This document shows positions 53,041-62,886 of a DNA stretch of 64,000 nt, in pieces. The position numbers and the translations under genes are program-made. The first letter of the stretch is position 1. Every line of letters begins with the position of its first letter. The notes under the pieces were generated by a model. It did no database searches, was not told the DNA's origin, and saw only the letters and a list, made by a program, of their open reading frames with translations. This stretch comes from JAXGPX01 sp040766745 (GTDB lineage: Bacteria; Bacillota; Sulfobacillia; Fermentithermobacillales; Fermentithermobacillaceae), in assembly GCA_040766745.1 (NCBI GenBank), contig JAXGPX010000006.1, positions 53,651-117,650 of the forward strand, written 5' to 3'.

Positions 53041-54246
53041 CTATTCCTCTAGAAACCCATCCTCAAGCATGCTGGCCTTTTCGTCTAGCAATTCCGTGTA
53101 TTTCATTCCGGAACCGGTGTTGAGTATAAGAACTGGGTCGTCAGGCCCTACAAGATTCATCTCCCGGATGACCTTTGCGGCCCTAACAGCAGCAGCCCCT
53201 TCAGGACAGATCAGCATACCCTCGGTCCTTGAAACCTGCCTCCAGGTATCGAGAATCTCCTCATCGGTAACAGACACTGCAACTCCTCCAGACTCCCGGA
53301 CAGCCTCGAGCACCAGGAAATCGCCTAACGCCGAGGGAACCCTGATACCTGATGCAAGAGTCTGAGCGCCCTGGAAGAACTCGGCCTTACTCGTGCCTTC
53401 ATGGAATGCCCGCACTATTGGGGCGCATCCGCTGGCCTGGACTGCTATCATCTTGGGCAAATCTCCTGATATGAGCCCCAGTTGCTTGAGCTCATTGAAC
53501 GCTTTCCACATGCCAATGAGGCCTACTCCTCCCCCGGTCGGGTAGATAATGGCGGCCGGAAGCCTGTCCTTGAACTCTTCCCAGATCTCAAGGCCCATGG
53601 TCTTCTTACCCTCTATCCGGTAGGGTTCCTTAAGCGTAGCCACTTCAAACCAGCCAAGCCTGAGAGCCCCTTGGTGAATGGCTTTGCCCGCATCTGATAT
53701 GAGCCCCTTCACCAGGTAAGTTTCTGCACCGTAAGCCACACATTCAGCCTGAGTGACACCTGGAGCATCCTCGGGCATGGCAACAATCATTCTGAGCCCG
53801 GCGTTGGCCGAATACGCTGCCCAGGCTGCTCCCGCGTTTCCCGCAGTCGGCATGGCTAGCACTTTGGCCCCGAGTTCTTTGGCTTTCGACACCCCAACGG
53901 CTGCCCCTCTGGACTTAAAAGTGCCTGTCGGGTTGATCCCTTCGTCTTTGATGTAGAGTTCCCTGATGCCGTATGCCTTTCCCATTCCAGGCATGGGTAA
54001 GACCGGGGTTCCGCCTTCCCCAAGGGTTACCACGTTGTCCCCGGAACACACAGGCAGCAGCTCCCAGTAACGCCACAGGCCCCTTGGCCTGGAACTCCAT
54101 ACTTCCGGGTCAAACTCCTTCTTCAAATCGTCCAACCAGTATCTCACCAGAAGCGGTGCACCACATTCACACAGGTTGTGCAGTTTACCGGCATCGTACG
54201 TCTTGTGGCATTTGGGGCATTCCAAATCCTTAAGGTAGTTCTTCAT
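53041..54246 (-). CDS. thrC: Threonine synthase
   Basis: PLP enzyme converting O-phosphohomoserine to threonine. N-terminal zinc-ribbon-like cysteines (LECPKCHKTYDAG, CECGAPLL), then VTLGEGGTPVLPMPGMGK, the PLP lysine in GINPTGTFKSRGAAVGVSKA, MPTAGNAGAAWAAYSANAGL, ATLKEPYRIEGKKTMGLEI, and the glycine loop IIYPTGGGVGLIGMWKAF. 401 residues, normal. No strong ribosome binding site precedes the ATG at 54246. No other threonine-pathway genes are next to it. A tandem array lies just upstream. Confidence 0.9.
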   Translation of the reverse strand: MKNYLKDLECPKCHKTYDAGKLHNLCECGAPLLVRYWLDDLKKEFDPEVWSSRPRGLWRYWELLPVCSGDNVVTLGEGGTPVLPMPGMGKAYGIRELYIKDEGINPTGTFKSRGAAVGVSKAKELGAKVLAMPTAGNAGAAWAAYSANAGLRMIVAMPEDAPGVTQAECVAYGAETYLVKGLISDAGKAIHQGALRLGWFEVATLKEPYRIEGKKTMGLEIWEEFKDRLPAAIIYPTGGGVGLIGMWKAFNELKQLGLISGDLPKMIAVQASGCAPIVRAFHEGTSKAEFFQGAQTLASGIRVPSALGDFLVLEAVRESGGVAVSVTDEEILDTWRQVSRTEGMLICPEGAAAVRAAKVIREMNLVGPDDPVLILNTGSGMKYTELLDEKASMLEDGFLEE

Positions 54247-54284
54247 CTAATTTGGGACCGGCTCGTATTCCTCCGGACCCTTCC

Positions 54285-54415
54285 ATCTCCTTTCATTGGA
54301 TTCTCCTTTTCGTTCAATTCTCCTATTCGGCCAATTCCTCTATCTATGCGATCCTTCCGTTCATCCAACTCTTCCATTCACCCAATCCTTCCATTCATCC
54401 AATTCTTCCATTTCA
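54285..54415. repeat. Degenerate ~15-16-bp tandem array upstream of thrC
   Basis: Repeats of CCATTCATCCAATTCTT and related words, pyrimidine-rich on the + strand. It occupies the thrC upstream region; no promoter could be read within it. Confidence 0.8.
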
Positions 54416-54648
54416 GGTACGGCAGGGGATACGCAGGCTATTAGTAAATTCGCGGAATATTCTTATTCTACCTTCCCTTTCTATAGCTTGATGTCATTAA
54501 ACGAGAAGGGTATTCAGTTCGTTGTGTGATACACCCGGCCTCAGAAGAAATCACATCGACTGAACTGGCTAGCCGGAGTGACATCCAAAATGTTCGTTAA
54601 CGGAAAAATGTGCAGCCTATTCGCTGCCATTCCATGCTGCATTATGTA

Positions 54649-54983
54649 AACCGTCACTATACCGACGCCTTCCACGATTTGCCGTCGCTATACCGACGAC
54701 CCAGTCGAAAACCCGTTAGTATACCGACGGGTAGACCGACTTGCTATATAAAATCTTTACAGTAGCGGTAAGTCCAAACAATTCTGTGCTCGCTTGAGGC
54801 CAATTGGACTGTTTTTGGTGGATTAGAGTGACTAATTCGACTGCCTGGGGACCGGTAAAGTCCGAGAACTGACTAATAACCATATCAGCAACAAGCATAG
54901 ATATTCACAACTATGTGCGTGAGTCTGAAGTGTCAATTTTTTTGACACCAATTTAAGATACCCGTCGGTATACCGACGGGTAT
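54649..54983. promoter_or_regulatory. Four copies of a 20-bp palindrome around a TATACCGACG core
   Basis: Copies at 54649-54668, 54681-54700, 54712-54731 (31-32 bp apart) and 54961-54980. The last is a perfect palindrome extending to 26 bp (54958-54983; half-site ATACCCGTCGGTA). A separate hairpin TGTCAA...TTGACA is at ~54931-54950. The stretch 54247-55201 holds no convincing gene; two short minus-strand frames (54716-54898, 54832-55032) overlap the palindromes. Possible operators, a partition or recombination site, or mobile palindromes; the function is not known. Confidence 0.6.
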
Positions 54984-55201
54984 TTCCGTCTACCGTCAGC
55001 AGGGCGACGGCGAAAACTTTTTCGTGTTCCAAAACTGTACACGTGCTGATCCGCAGCCCCTATCCACAGCCCATACCCATAGCCCCGAGACAAGGAAGTG
55101 TAGGCTACGTGAGGGTTCTTCAAACACTATCACTTGAATGTCACTGTGGCTTTCTAGAATAGAGCTTCGAGAAACCCCTAGATCTGGGCCGCTGCTTCAT
55201 G

Positions 55202-57178
55202 TTACTTTTCGGTTTTCTCCACATACAACCAGAATTCATCCAAATCGTCACCTAAAAGGTGGTGGCAGAACCAGGCATAATTCTGCCTCATTATTGCCCT
55301 GTTAAGCCCAGGTTTGTTGGCCCCGTGCCCCATACCCTTGAAACTAACCAGCTGTACAGGCACACCCATATCCTTAAGGCCCCGGTGCAATTCCCGGGCA
55401 TTGGCATAGGGAACTCTGGCGTCCTGGTCCCCATGCTGAATCAAGGTAGCGGTACAAGCCTGCCTGATATAGGTAATCGGCGAAGTCCGGTCATAAACCT
55501 CCCGGTCGTTCCAGGGGGTGTCTCCCAGATAATGCCTGGTAAAGGGAGGAATGTCCGTATTGGCATAGTAGGTATACCAGCTGCTTATACCTGCACCCAC
55601 AGAAATCGCTTTAAACCGCCGGCTGTACGTTGCACACATGGCAGATATATACCCGCCCTGGCTCCAACCCATAATGCCAACTCGGCCGGTGTCGGCCAAG
55701 CCCTGCTCAACCAGCATGTCCACACCGGTAATCACATCCTGGTAATCCCCAAGCCCCAAATTTCTGTAGTTCAATTTACGGAACTTCTCACCATAGCCGG
55801 AACTGCCACGGTAATTAACATCAAGGATGATAAAACCCCGTTCCATAAACTGCTCATAGGGGTAGTAAAGGCTGTCGCTGGGAGTGGCGAAAGCTGCCGA
55901 GGTGGGGCCGCCATGGACCACAACCAGCAGGGGATGAGGTTTGCTCCGGTTAATATCCGGAGGAGTAATCAGGATTCCCTCTATTTCAGTGCCATCCTTA
56001 CTGGTCCAGTTTATGACTTCCTTGGAACTGAGAGTCTTGCCCTGGTAGTACCGGTCTCGATTTGTGACCGCAGTCCCATTGAGGTAAATCTCAAAGGGCT
56101 TTTCTCGGGTGGCCGTCAACGTAGCCAGATGAAGGCCGCTTTCGCTGACTGATGCCATCATGGTGACACTGCCAGGCTCTGCCCTCAAGGGCACCACTGA
56201 CCCTTCATTATCAAGAAGGCTCACATACCAATTGGTTTTCTGCTGCATGGTAAAAACCAGGCCTTGCCGGGTCCAGCGCACAGGGTAAGGGCATTCGTCC
56301 AGGCCCAGGAGAGGCTGACGGGTATTGCCGCTGGCCAGGTCCAGTATTTCCAGAGTGGTGATATTGAACCATTTACCTTCGTTAATAGGGCGGCTGTAAC
56401 AGATCTCGTCCCCTGTAGGGGAAAACAGGACTTCACCATCCAGAGGCTTAGGCACGGGCAGCTCCCGGTATTCACCCTGAGCTATGTCCATCAAATACAA
56501 CGCCGCCTGCTCACGGTCTTCAGAATCAGGGGTAGAGGCAGCCATAAACGCAAGCCTGCCATTGTCCGGAGAAACAGCGTAATTCAGAACATGAAGGCCG
56601 TCATCTCCCACCAGTTTGCGGGCACGATCTTCTTGCCTGCGCAGATCCTTGGGGCCTGAATCCAGAATAGATCCTGCGGCGCCTGAGGGCAATTCCTGGT
56701 AGTACACGCAGTTCCAAACATAATCCTTGTCTATATAGGCAAAATCGCCATAACGCTCATTGCGCCTCTTCAGCTCTTCCTTTCGCTCTGGATCCGGGGC
56801 CAGAAAATACAGGCCCCTGCCGTCCGGCGCCCACTGAAAAGAGACTACGCCGGCCTTGGCATGGGTGAACTGGACCGATTTGCCCTCGGTCAGTATAAAA
56901 ACCTGGTCAGCTTTGTCATCGCCTTCACCCACCGGACTGAGCCAAGCGAGCTGATTGGCGACCGACCAGGCAGGCGAATGGGATTGATTATCCCCTCCGG
57001 TAACAGGTAATCTGCTTGCTGTCCGGACATCATAGATCTGGACATGCTTACGATACTCATTCTTATCCCAGTTGGCCACGGTCTCCACCCAAGCCAGCCT
57101 GGCCCCGTCTTCGCTGACAGCCAGCCGGGATAGGCGCGGAATAGAGATGGTTTCTTCAATAGTGAGGTACGGCTGCAT
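55202..57178 (-). CDS. S9-family prolyl oligopeptidase-like peptidase
   Basis: 658 residues: N-terminal beta-propeller (TIEETISIPRLSRLAVSEDG, QWAPDGRGLYFLAPDP, YAVSPDNGRLAFMAAS), then an alpha/beta hydrolase with PHPLLVVVHGGPTSAAFATP, the nucleophile serine in GIMGWSQGGYISAM, aspartate in IQHGDQDARVPYANA and histidine in KGMGHGANKPG. The ATG at 57178 is preferred (GAGGGGG 7-8 nt upstream) over one 36 bp earlier. Cytoplasmic acylaminoacyl- or dipeptidyl-peptidase type activity on short peptides is expected. A decayed copy of an internal 107-bp piece lies at 61301-61406. Confidence 0.92.
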   Translation of the reverse strand: MQPYLTIEETISIPRLSRLAVSEDGARLAWVETVANWDKNEYRKHVQIYDVRTASRLPVTGGDNQSHSPAWSVANQLAWLSPVGEGDDKADQVFILTEGKSVQFTHAKAGVVSFQWAPDGRGLYFLAPDPERKEELKRRNERYGDFAYIDKDYVWNCVYYQELPSGAAGSILDSGPKDLRRQEDRARKLVGDDGLHVLNYAVSPDNGRLAFMAASTPDSEDREQAALYLMDIAQGEYRELPVPKPLDGEVLFSPTGDEICYSRPINEGKWFNITTLEILDLASGNTRQPLLGLDECPYPVRWTRQGLVFTMQQKTNWYVSLLDNEGSVVPLRAEPGSVTMMASVSESGLHLATLTATREKPFEIYLNGTAVTNRDRYYQGKTLSSKEVINWTSKDGTEIEGILITPPDINRSKPHPLLVVVHGGPTSAAFATPSDSLYYPYEQFMERGFIILDVNYRGSSGYGEKFRKLNYRNLGLGDYQDVITGVDMLVEQGLADTGRVGIMGWSQGGYISAMCATYSRRFKAISVGAGISSWYTYYANTDIPPFTRHYLGDTPWNDREVYDRTSPITYIRQACTATLIQHGDQDARVPYANARELHRGLKDMGVPVQLVSFKGMGHGANKPGLNRAIMRQNYAWFCHHLLGDDLDEFWLYVEKTEK

Positions 57179-57218
57179 GTTTGAACCCCCTCGTATACTT
57201 TGATCTGACTCCAAATCA

Positions 57219-57254
57219 TCCTGCCTTTGGGAAATACCGCCTCACAAGACGCAT
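57219..57254 (-). pseudogene. Fragment of methyltransferase-2-like gene
   Basis: Twelve codons reading MRLVRRYFPKAG, matching MRLVERYFPKAG of the methyltransferase at 61419-62231. No flanking homology, so a relic. It lies just upstream of the S9 peptidase, mirroring the order S9 fragment then methyltransferase 2 at 61.3-62.2 kb. Confidence 0.6.
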
Positions 57255-57476
57255 CCCAACAGGCAGACCAGTGGGCATATTGTCGGAATCATCGAAAAAC
57301 TCAAATCGTGGTTAACGTGATCATTCTGGCAAAGGGGAGGATTATCCTTCTTGAAAAACCCTTATCGCCTTTGCCCGAATAACGCTAGAACCTTGTAACA
57401 GCAGGGAAATGCGCAAGGGTATAGAATACAATCACGTCTGAGTCATCGATAATAACGTTACAGCCAGTGTGAGAAG

Positions 57477-57570
57477 GCTGGAAGCCGCGGCATCAGAAGA
57501 ATTCGTTGTCGGTGACTGCTCAGGCTGCTTCTCGGCAGGCATGCTGGAAGCCGCGGCATCAGAAGGATTC
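57477..57570. repeat. 28-bp direct repeat
   Basis: GCTGGAAGCCGCGGCATCAG and flanking bases at 57477 and 57543, 66 bp apart. It lies in the 465-bp spacer between the S9 peptidase and methyltransferase 1, which otherwise holds only the fragment at 57219. Confidence 0.75.
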
Positions 57571-57643
57571 CTGAAGGGTTCGAATGGCAGGGCGACTATA
57601 GAGGATAGCACATACGGGAGCATCGACTAAGGAGAATCCGGAT

Positions 57644-58516
57644 ATGAACGATTTGATGGCTAAGTTGATGAAGGCCAGTGCCAAACCCCGGTTGTTTGAA
57701 CCTGGAGAACCGAGATTCTGGGATGACCCCCATATCTCCAAAAGCATGCTGGAAGCCCATCTCAATCCCGGTCACGATGCGGCCAGCAGAAAGCCTGAGA
57801 AAATCGACAGTACCGTTAGGCATTTGCTGGACTTAGGAGTGTTAAAACCTGGCATGAAATTGCTGGACCTGGGATGTGGCCCCGGCCTGTATGCAGAAAG
57901 GTTGTACCGGGCCGGAATTCATGTTGTCGGGCTTGATATATCACAGCGTTCCATCGATTATGCAAAGAGGCATGCTGCACAGTCCGGAATGGATATAGAA
58001 TACCGCTGTATGGATTTCTTTGATATGGATTACACCGGGGAGTTTGACGCGGCCATACAGATATACGGCGAGCTATGCGTGTTCTCCGATGAAATGCGTG
58101 ATAAGCTGCTGAGGTTGATTCGCAAAGCCCTAAAACAAGGTGGGACGTTTGTTTTCGACGTCTCCACAAGAACACTTCGTATGAAGGCAGGGCTTAAGAA
58201 CAACTGGTATGTCAGCCAGGGAGGGTTCTGGCATCCAAAAGAGCACCTAGTCCTTGAACAAGGTTTTGACTACCCTGAAAAAAATGTATGGCTAGACCAG
58301 TATATCCTAGTTTGTGGCCAGGAGGTTAAGGTGTACAGGAATTGGTTTCACGATTATTCCGGGGAATCCATCAGCAAAGTCATGGCAAGCTCAGGTTTCG
58401 ACATCAAATATATGTGGAACGACTTTACCGGAAGTGAGCTTTCTGAAGGCGGAGATTGGATCGGGCTGGTGGCTGTGAAGAAAGATCCTTTTTGTGCCTT
58501 CGCCTCTGGATGCTGA
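57644..58516 (+). CDS. SAM-dependent class I methyltransferase 1
   Basis: 290 residues. SAM-binding motif I LLDLGCGPGLYAERLYRAG, motif II VVGLDISQRSIDYAKRHA, acidic DMDYTGEFDAAIQIYGELCV, and KQGGTFVFDVST. The C-terminal half (WHPKEHLVLEQGFDYPEKNV, KVYRNWFHDYSGESISKVMA) is typical of small-molecule/UbiE-like uncharacterised methyltransferases. AAGGAG lies 9 nt before the ATG. The last ~60 codons are duplicated at 63348-63530. Substrate unknown. The final CAFASGC residues go beyond the duplicated tail. Confidence 0.88.
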   Translation: MNDLMAKLMKASAKPRLFEPGEPRFWDDPHISKSMLEAHLNPGHDAASRKPEKIDSTVRHLLDLGVLKPGMKLLDLGCGPGLYAERLYRAGIHVVGLDISQRSIDYAKRHAAQSGMDIEYRCMDFFDMDYTGEFDAAIQIYGELCVFSDEMRDKLLRLIRKALKQGGTFVFDVSTRTLRMKAGLKNNWYVSQGGFWHPKEHLVLEQGFDYPEKNVWLDQYILVCGQEVKVYRNWFHDYSGESISKVMASSGFDIKYMWNDFTGSELSEGGDWIGLVAVKKDPFCAFASGC

Positions 58517-58614
58517 CTGACAGAGTATTGTCGTACACCAAGTCTAGATCAGCCCCCAACGATGCTCTGTTCTGGTTGCTTTTCGCTGTGTTCGCAATCA
58601 TGCGCCAGTGACTT

Positions 58615-59994
58615 TCAAGCAGCAGCCGAGGAGGTGTTGCTCCTCCACTGGCCGCGCAGGTAGCGCCACCCCACTACCAAAAGGCGGACATACTGGTCCA
58701 GGTTGATGGCCCACCATATTCCGGGCAGGCCGAAGTGCCGGCTCAAGAAGAACGCCACCGGAATTCTGCATCCCCATATACCGAGGGCAGCAGCAACCAT
58801 CTGCGTTATAGTGTCCCCTGCACCCCGAAGCGAGCCTCCCAATGTGCCCGAAACCTGCTGGGGAATCTGCGATAGCCCCATTATGAGCAAGTATTGGGCA
58901 CCTAAAGCGATAACAGCCTGGTCATCAGTTAATATGCTCATCAAAAGCCGGGGGCCGAAGATCAGAATCGCCGTGGTGCAGGTAGTAAGCGCAACCCCCC
59001 AGCGGATCAACTGCCGAATATATCGCTCAGCCAGGTGGGAATCACCTGCACCCAGGGATCGGCCAACAAGGGCGGTAGCGGCTATACTAAACCCAGCCGC
59101 AGGCATGTATGAAATACCCTCGGCTTGAAGGCCGAGCTGGTAGGCAGCACCAGCAACAGTTCCAAAATCATTGACCAATCGAAAGAGGATAATGCTCGCT
59201 ATCTGCCAGAAGAACATCTCGGCCGATGCCGGGATTCCAATACCCAAGAGTCTGCGAATCAGTGGCACGTCAACTGCAATACCGTGGCGCAAGCTGAGGC
59301 CGACACCTGATCTCTGGCTCTGAAGAAACCATGCTGCAAGGGTAGCCCCGGTGGCCTGCCCTATTATGGTAGCCACAGCCGGCCCCCTGAAACCAAGGGC
59401 AGGAAAGCCAAGGCGGCCGAATATCAACACTGAGTTCACAGCTACATTCACAAGGTTTATGACAAAAGCTATCTGCATTGGAGTACGGGTATTCCCTGTC
59501 CCGCGCAGTATTGCGCTTATAACCATAAAAAGCGCCTGAAAAGGTATGCTGAAAACTAGAATCCTCAGATAGGCAACGCCCATGGGCAGAGATTCAGGGG
59601 TAGCATTAAGCAGCACCATGAAGGTAGGAGCAAAAATGAAAATTGCTGCAGCAACCAGCCCCATGAGGGCGGCTGCCGTCAAGAGCCCTTGCCAGGCAAT
59701 CTTACGGACACGGCCGTGGTCTCCCGCTCCAATGGCGCGGGCAGTTAGGACGGTGGTACCTGTGCCGATAGCGCCGAATATTATCCATACAAACATCCCT
59801 ATCCTGCCTGCCAGGCCAACTGCCAGGATAGCGGCGGCACCGAGCCGCCCGACCATAGCAGTGTTGATGAACCCAATCAGGAGCTGAAGGACATTTTCAG
59901 TCGCTACAGGCCAGACCATGGAAAAGATGGTCCGTTCGATCTCCTGCTGAGACGGTTCAGGCATCTCAGCCCTTGTATCTGGAGCCAACGGCAT
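58615..59994 (-). CDS. MATE-family multidrug exporter
   Basis: 459 residues with about twelve helices in two similar halves. Family features: FSMVWPVATENVLQLLIGFI, NTAMVGRLGAAAILAVGLAG, FVINLVNVAVNSVLIFG, GIGIPASAEMFFWQIASII and ALVGRSLGAGD. Na+- or H+-driven drug/metabolite antiporter. GGGAGG lies 10 nt before the ATG. No regulator beside it. Upstream (60001-60065) is a short ACCTCCCTTGG-type repeat. Confidence 0.92.
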   Translation of the reverse strand: MPLAPDTRAEMPEPSQQEIERTIFSMVWPVATENVLQLLIGFINTAMVGRLGAAAILAVGLAGRIGMFVWIIFGAIGTGTTVLTARAIGAGDHGRVRKIAWQGLLTAAALMGLVAAAIFIFAPTFMVLLNATPESLPMGVAYLRILVFSIPFQALFMVISAILRGTGNTRTPMQIAFVINLVNVAVNSVLIFGRLGFPALGFRGPAVATIIGQATGATLAAWFLQSQRSGVGLSLRHGIAVDVPLIRRLLGIGIPASAEMFFWQIASIILFRLVNDFGTVAGAAYQLGLQAEGISYMPAAGFSIAATALVGRSLGAGDSHLAERYIRQLIRWGVALTTCTTAILIFGPRLLMSILTDDQAVIALGAQYLLIMGLSQIPQQVSGTLGGSLRGAGDTITQMVAAALGIWGCRIPVAFFLSRHFGLPGIWWAINLDQYVRLLVVGWRYLRGQWRSNTSSAAA

Positions 59995-60536
59995 AGACAG
60001 AATACCTCCCTTGACTAGCTCCTTGACTACCTCCCTAGGCTACCTCCCTTGGCTACCTCCCTTGGCGAAAACCACAGAGAAACCACTGCAAACAAAGGCA
60101 AAGCCTCAAACAAACCGGGACGAAAACACGGCAGATCTTCCGCCGCTACGAGGAAATGCTTGGGCGATGCACACGGGGATGATGGCGAAATACTGCCTGC
60201 ACCAGTATACTACAACCTTAACCCATGGCGTAGACTTCACTCTGCTCTATGCTCGGGCTGTGTTGGGTCCTGTATGTAGATCCGGTTGAAAAGAATGTAA
60301 GGAATATTGAATAGGGTACACAGAGTGGGAAGAAGCATACCACTGGCGGAATGGTTCTTACGCATCTGCTAACCACAGCTACAGGTCTGGGAAGAAGCAT
60401 GCCGCTAGCGGGACGGTTCTTGCCAATCCACTATCTACAGCAACAGAGTCAGGGCTAAGCGTGCCACAGATGGAACGCAAATAGACTCACATATCGTAAC
60501 AGAGCAACCGGTTTCTTCACAGCATTCCCTTGCAAT

Positions 60537-61205
60537 ACACTCGCTGGTCCCACATACCACTCAAGGCCTCGTTCGCTCCTGCCGGGAGTCTCAGTGGTAG
60601 CTGCCACATGCCACTCGGCGGAGTTTCATTGCCTCTAGGGCTTCGAGTGGCCGGTCCCACATACCACTCAAGCCCGGTTCGCTCCTACCGGGAGTCTCAG
60701 TGGTAGCTGCCACATGCCACTCAGGTCGGTCTGCTCCTGTAAGACGGCCCAGTGGTAGCTGTGGCATGCCACTCGGAGCCGGTTTATGCAATCCGAGCCT
60801 TGCAGTGGCTGGTCCCACATACCACTCAGGGCCCAGTCTGCTCCTGCAAGACAGCTCAGTGGTAGCTGCCACATGCCACTCGGCGGAGTTTCATCGCCTC
60901 TAACGCTTCGAGTGGCCGGTCCCACATACCACTCAGGCCCGGTCTGCTCCTGCAAGACGGCTCAGTGGTATCTGTGGCATGCCACTCGGCGGAGTTTCAT
61001 TGCCTCTAGGGCTTCGAGTGGCTGGTCCCGCATACCACTCAAACCCGGTTCGCTCCTGCAAGACAGCTCAGTGGTAGCTGCCACATACCACTCGGCGGAG
61101 TTTCATCGCCTCTAACGCTACGAGTGGCTGGTCCCACATACCACTCAGGCCCGGTCTGCTCCTGCAAGACAGCTCAGTGGTAGCTGCCACATACCATTCG
61201 AAATG
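60537..61205. repeat. 106-bp tandem array made of two related 53-bp halves
   Basis: The word CAGTGGTAGCTGCCAC or a close variant begins at 60592, 60698, 60750, 60857, 60963, 61069 and 61175: steps of 106, 52, 107, 106, 106 and 106. Each half-unit carries an inverted repeat (AGTGG...CCACT or GAGTGG...CCACTC), so a transcript would be a string of hairpins. About six full units. Frames stay open on both strands, but there is no start signal or domain. It fills most of the 1.4-kb gene-free region 59995-61418. Similar imperfect two-copy words (60341-60425) lie just before it. Confidence 0.93.
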
Positions 61206-61300
61206 TACGAGATAAGCAGAAACACATTAAGCCCAAGTAAGCCATGGACTATATCAACACGCCGCAAAAAGTATATGGGTGATTCTCGCTAAGACAAATA

Positions 61301-61406
61301 GCCAGAACTGCCACGGTAGGTGACATCTCGGATCATAAAGCCCCGTTCTACAGACTGCTCATACAGATAGTAAGGACTTGCGGTGGGATGGCGAAATCTG
61401 CCCAGG
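61301..61406 (-). pseudogene. Fragment of an S9 peptidase gene
   Basis: About 106 bp align with 55796-55902 inside the S9 peptidase (region coding NYRGSSGYG upstream of the catalytic serine), with roughly one in five positions changed and small indels. No reading frame is maintained. Confidence 0.8.
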
Positions 61407-61418
61407 AACCAAGGGCAT

Positions 61419-62231
61419 TCACTCCGGTTTCCTCACAACAAAGTGAATATGCTCAGTTGAGTCCCGCCATTGGGGCTGTTCACACAGATCAGCCGCCGAA
61501 TCAATAATATTCCTATAAGCCGCAGGGTCCTCTTCAGACATCCTGGTCAGCTGCTCGAGACATCCGCTGGCATAACCCTCAGCACCGGCGTAAGTCACAA
61601 TGGAAAACCCACACTTCTCCAGTTCGTCCCCGGCCTTAGGGGGAATGGTGAAATACGCTTCAGTAAAGCCCTGCTGGGGCCCTTCCTGGGAATACTCTCC
61701 GGTAAGCCTGTATACCTGGTTGATATCCCTGTAGAATTCAGGTGATTCGGCAATGAGTGAACGGATAACCCCCCAGGAGTTAATGTAAGCAATAATGGCC
61801 ACAGCGCCCGGCTTGAGTATCCGGAGCAGTTCTGAAAGCGCCCGGGCCCTGCCCTCGGGTTTGACCAAATGATACATGGGGCCCATGAAGAGCGCCGCAT
61901 GGTAGCTGCTGTCCTCGAGAAAGTCCAGGCAGCAAGCACTTCCGGCAAAAACACCGCCGGGCGTAAGGCCGAGATCAGCCATCTTCCCTCTTGCTATTTC
62001 AAGTGACTCCTCCGACAAATCAACCAGGGTCACCCTGTACCCCCGCTTGAGCATTTCAATGGAATACCTGCCGGGCCCACACCCGATATCAGCCACAGAT
62101 CCGGCCTTTGGGAAATATCTTTCTACAAGGCGCATTGTGCTTTCAAACTCAAGGCGCCTGTACGGCCGCTCCAGCCTATCCCATTCACGGGCGGCGTTTT
62201 GGTTGTAGTAATCTCGGACGGTTTGGCTCAT
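61419..62231 (-). CDS. SAM-dependent class I methyltransferase 2
   Basis: 270 residues. N-terminal VRDYYNQNAAREWDRLERPY, motif I VADIGCGPGRYSIEMLKRGY, VTLVDLSEESLEIARGKMAD, AALFMGPMYHLVKPEGRARA and LKPGAVAIIAYINSWGVIRS. UbiE/BioC-like small-molecule methyltransferase; not a close paralog of methyltransferase 1. The ATG at 62231 has GGAGGT 8 nt upstream (the site lies in a GGAGGTACCTCC palindrome); a GTG-type start 69 bp earlier is less likely. Substrate unknown. Confidence 0.88.
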   Translation of the reverse strand: MSQTVRDYYNQNAAREWDRLERPYRRLEFESTMRLVERYFPKAGSVADIGCGPGRYSIEMLKRGYRVTLVDLSEESLEIARGKMADLGLTPGGVFAGSACCLDFLEDSSYHAALFMGPMYHLVKPEGRARALSELLRILKPGAVAIIAYINSWGVIRSLIAESPEFYRDINQVYRLTGEYSQEGPQQGFTEAYFTIPPKAGDELEKCGFSIVTYAGAEGYASGCLEQLTRMSEEDPAAYRNIIDSAADLCEQPQWRDSTEHIHFVVRKPE

Positions 62232-62549
62232 GGGGAGGTACCTCCTTACTAGGCTAATAGCCCCAAACAACAAGTGTAGCGTCGTTCTTACTTCGGTCAC
62301 AATTCAAATCTATGCCTAGCCAGAAGCCCTTAACAGTAAATGCAGCGCCGGCAAGTCTACAGACACCGGCCGCGTAGTTCCGGATTAACCGCTGGACATA
62401 TTATGAAAATCACCGGGAAACACTAATCATAGTTAATTAGTTAATGTGAACATTCTGCCAATGCGTTGGGTTGTCCTTCTTGATCTATGCTGATTTGCTC
62501 TGCAACTTATGGTGAATTCAGCAACAGGCCGTAATCAAGTTGCCGCAAA

Positions 62550-62780
62550 TCAAGTTGAGGAGTTCCGGTTCGCTTGGGAGCTTGATTTGACCCATAGGAT
62601 GAGCAAGTGAACCAAGAAACTAACAGTATATGCCACTACAAAGCTCAGGCCGGCGTGCACTAATAAAGGAGGGTATGTTTCGGTATGCAGGTAGGAAAAC
62701 ACACCTCTTGAAACAATAGTACGGCCTATGACTACTCCTAGGCTGGGACCGATAGCCAATTTTAGCGCTCGCTTTATCAT
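62550..62780 (-). CDS. Small two-helix membrane protein, unknown
   Basis: 76 residues: basic start, a Gly/Val segment (LAIGPSLGVVIGRTIVSRG) and a clear helix (LSFVVAYTVSFLVHLLILWV). GGAGAG lies ~9 nt before the ATG. No family recognised. Isolated between methyltransferase 2 and the PIN remnant; the 318 bp before it (62232-62549) hold only a short stretch (62437-62485) similar to 57311-57355. Confidence 0.5.
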   Translation of the reverse strand: MIKRALKLAIGPSLGVVIGRTIVSRGVFSYLHTETYPPLLVHAGLSFVVAYTVSFLVHLLILWVKSSSQANRNSST

Positions 62781-62886
62781 CCTTATAATCTCTCCAAACA
62801 GGGATGCCTTTGACTTGATTGTATACTACGATGCGGGTAATCAAACCATTTTAACCATACCATACTCTGATTAGGAAGACTGAGAT

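Noticed and set aside
54716..55032. Two short minus-strand genes in the palindrome region
   Set aside because: They overlap each other and the palindromes, lack clear ribosome binding sites and match no family.
60537..61205. CRISPR array
   Set aside because: Whole 106-bp units are similar; there are no short constant repeats separated by unique spacers, and no cas genes are in the window.
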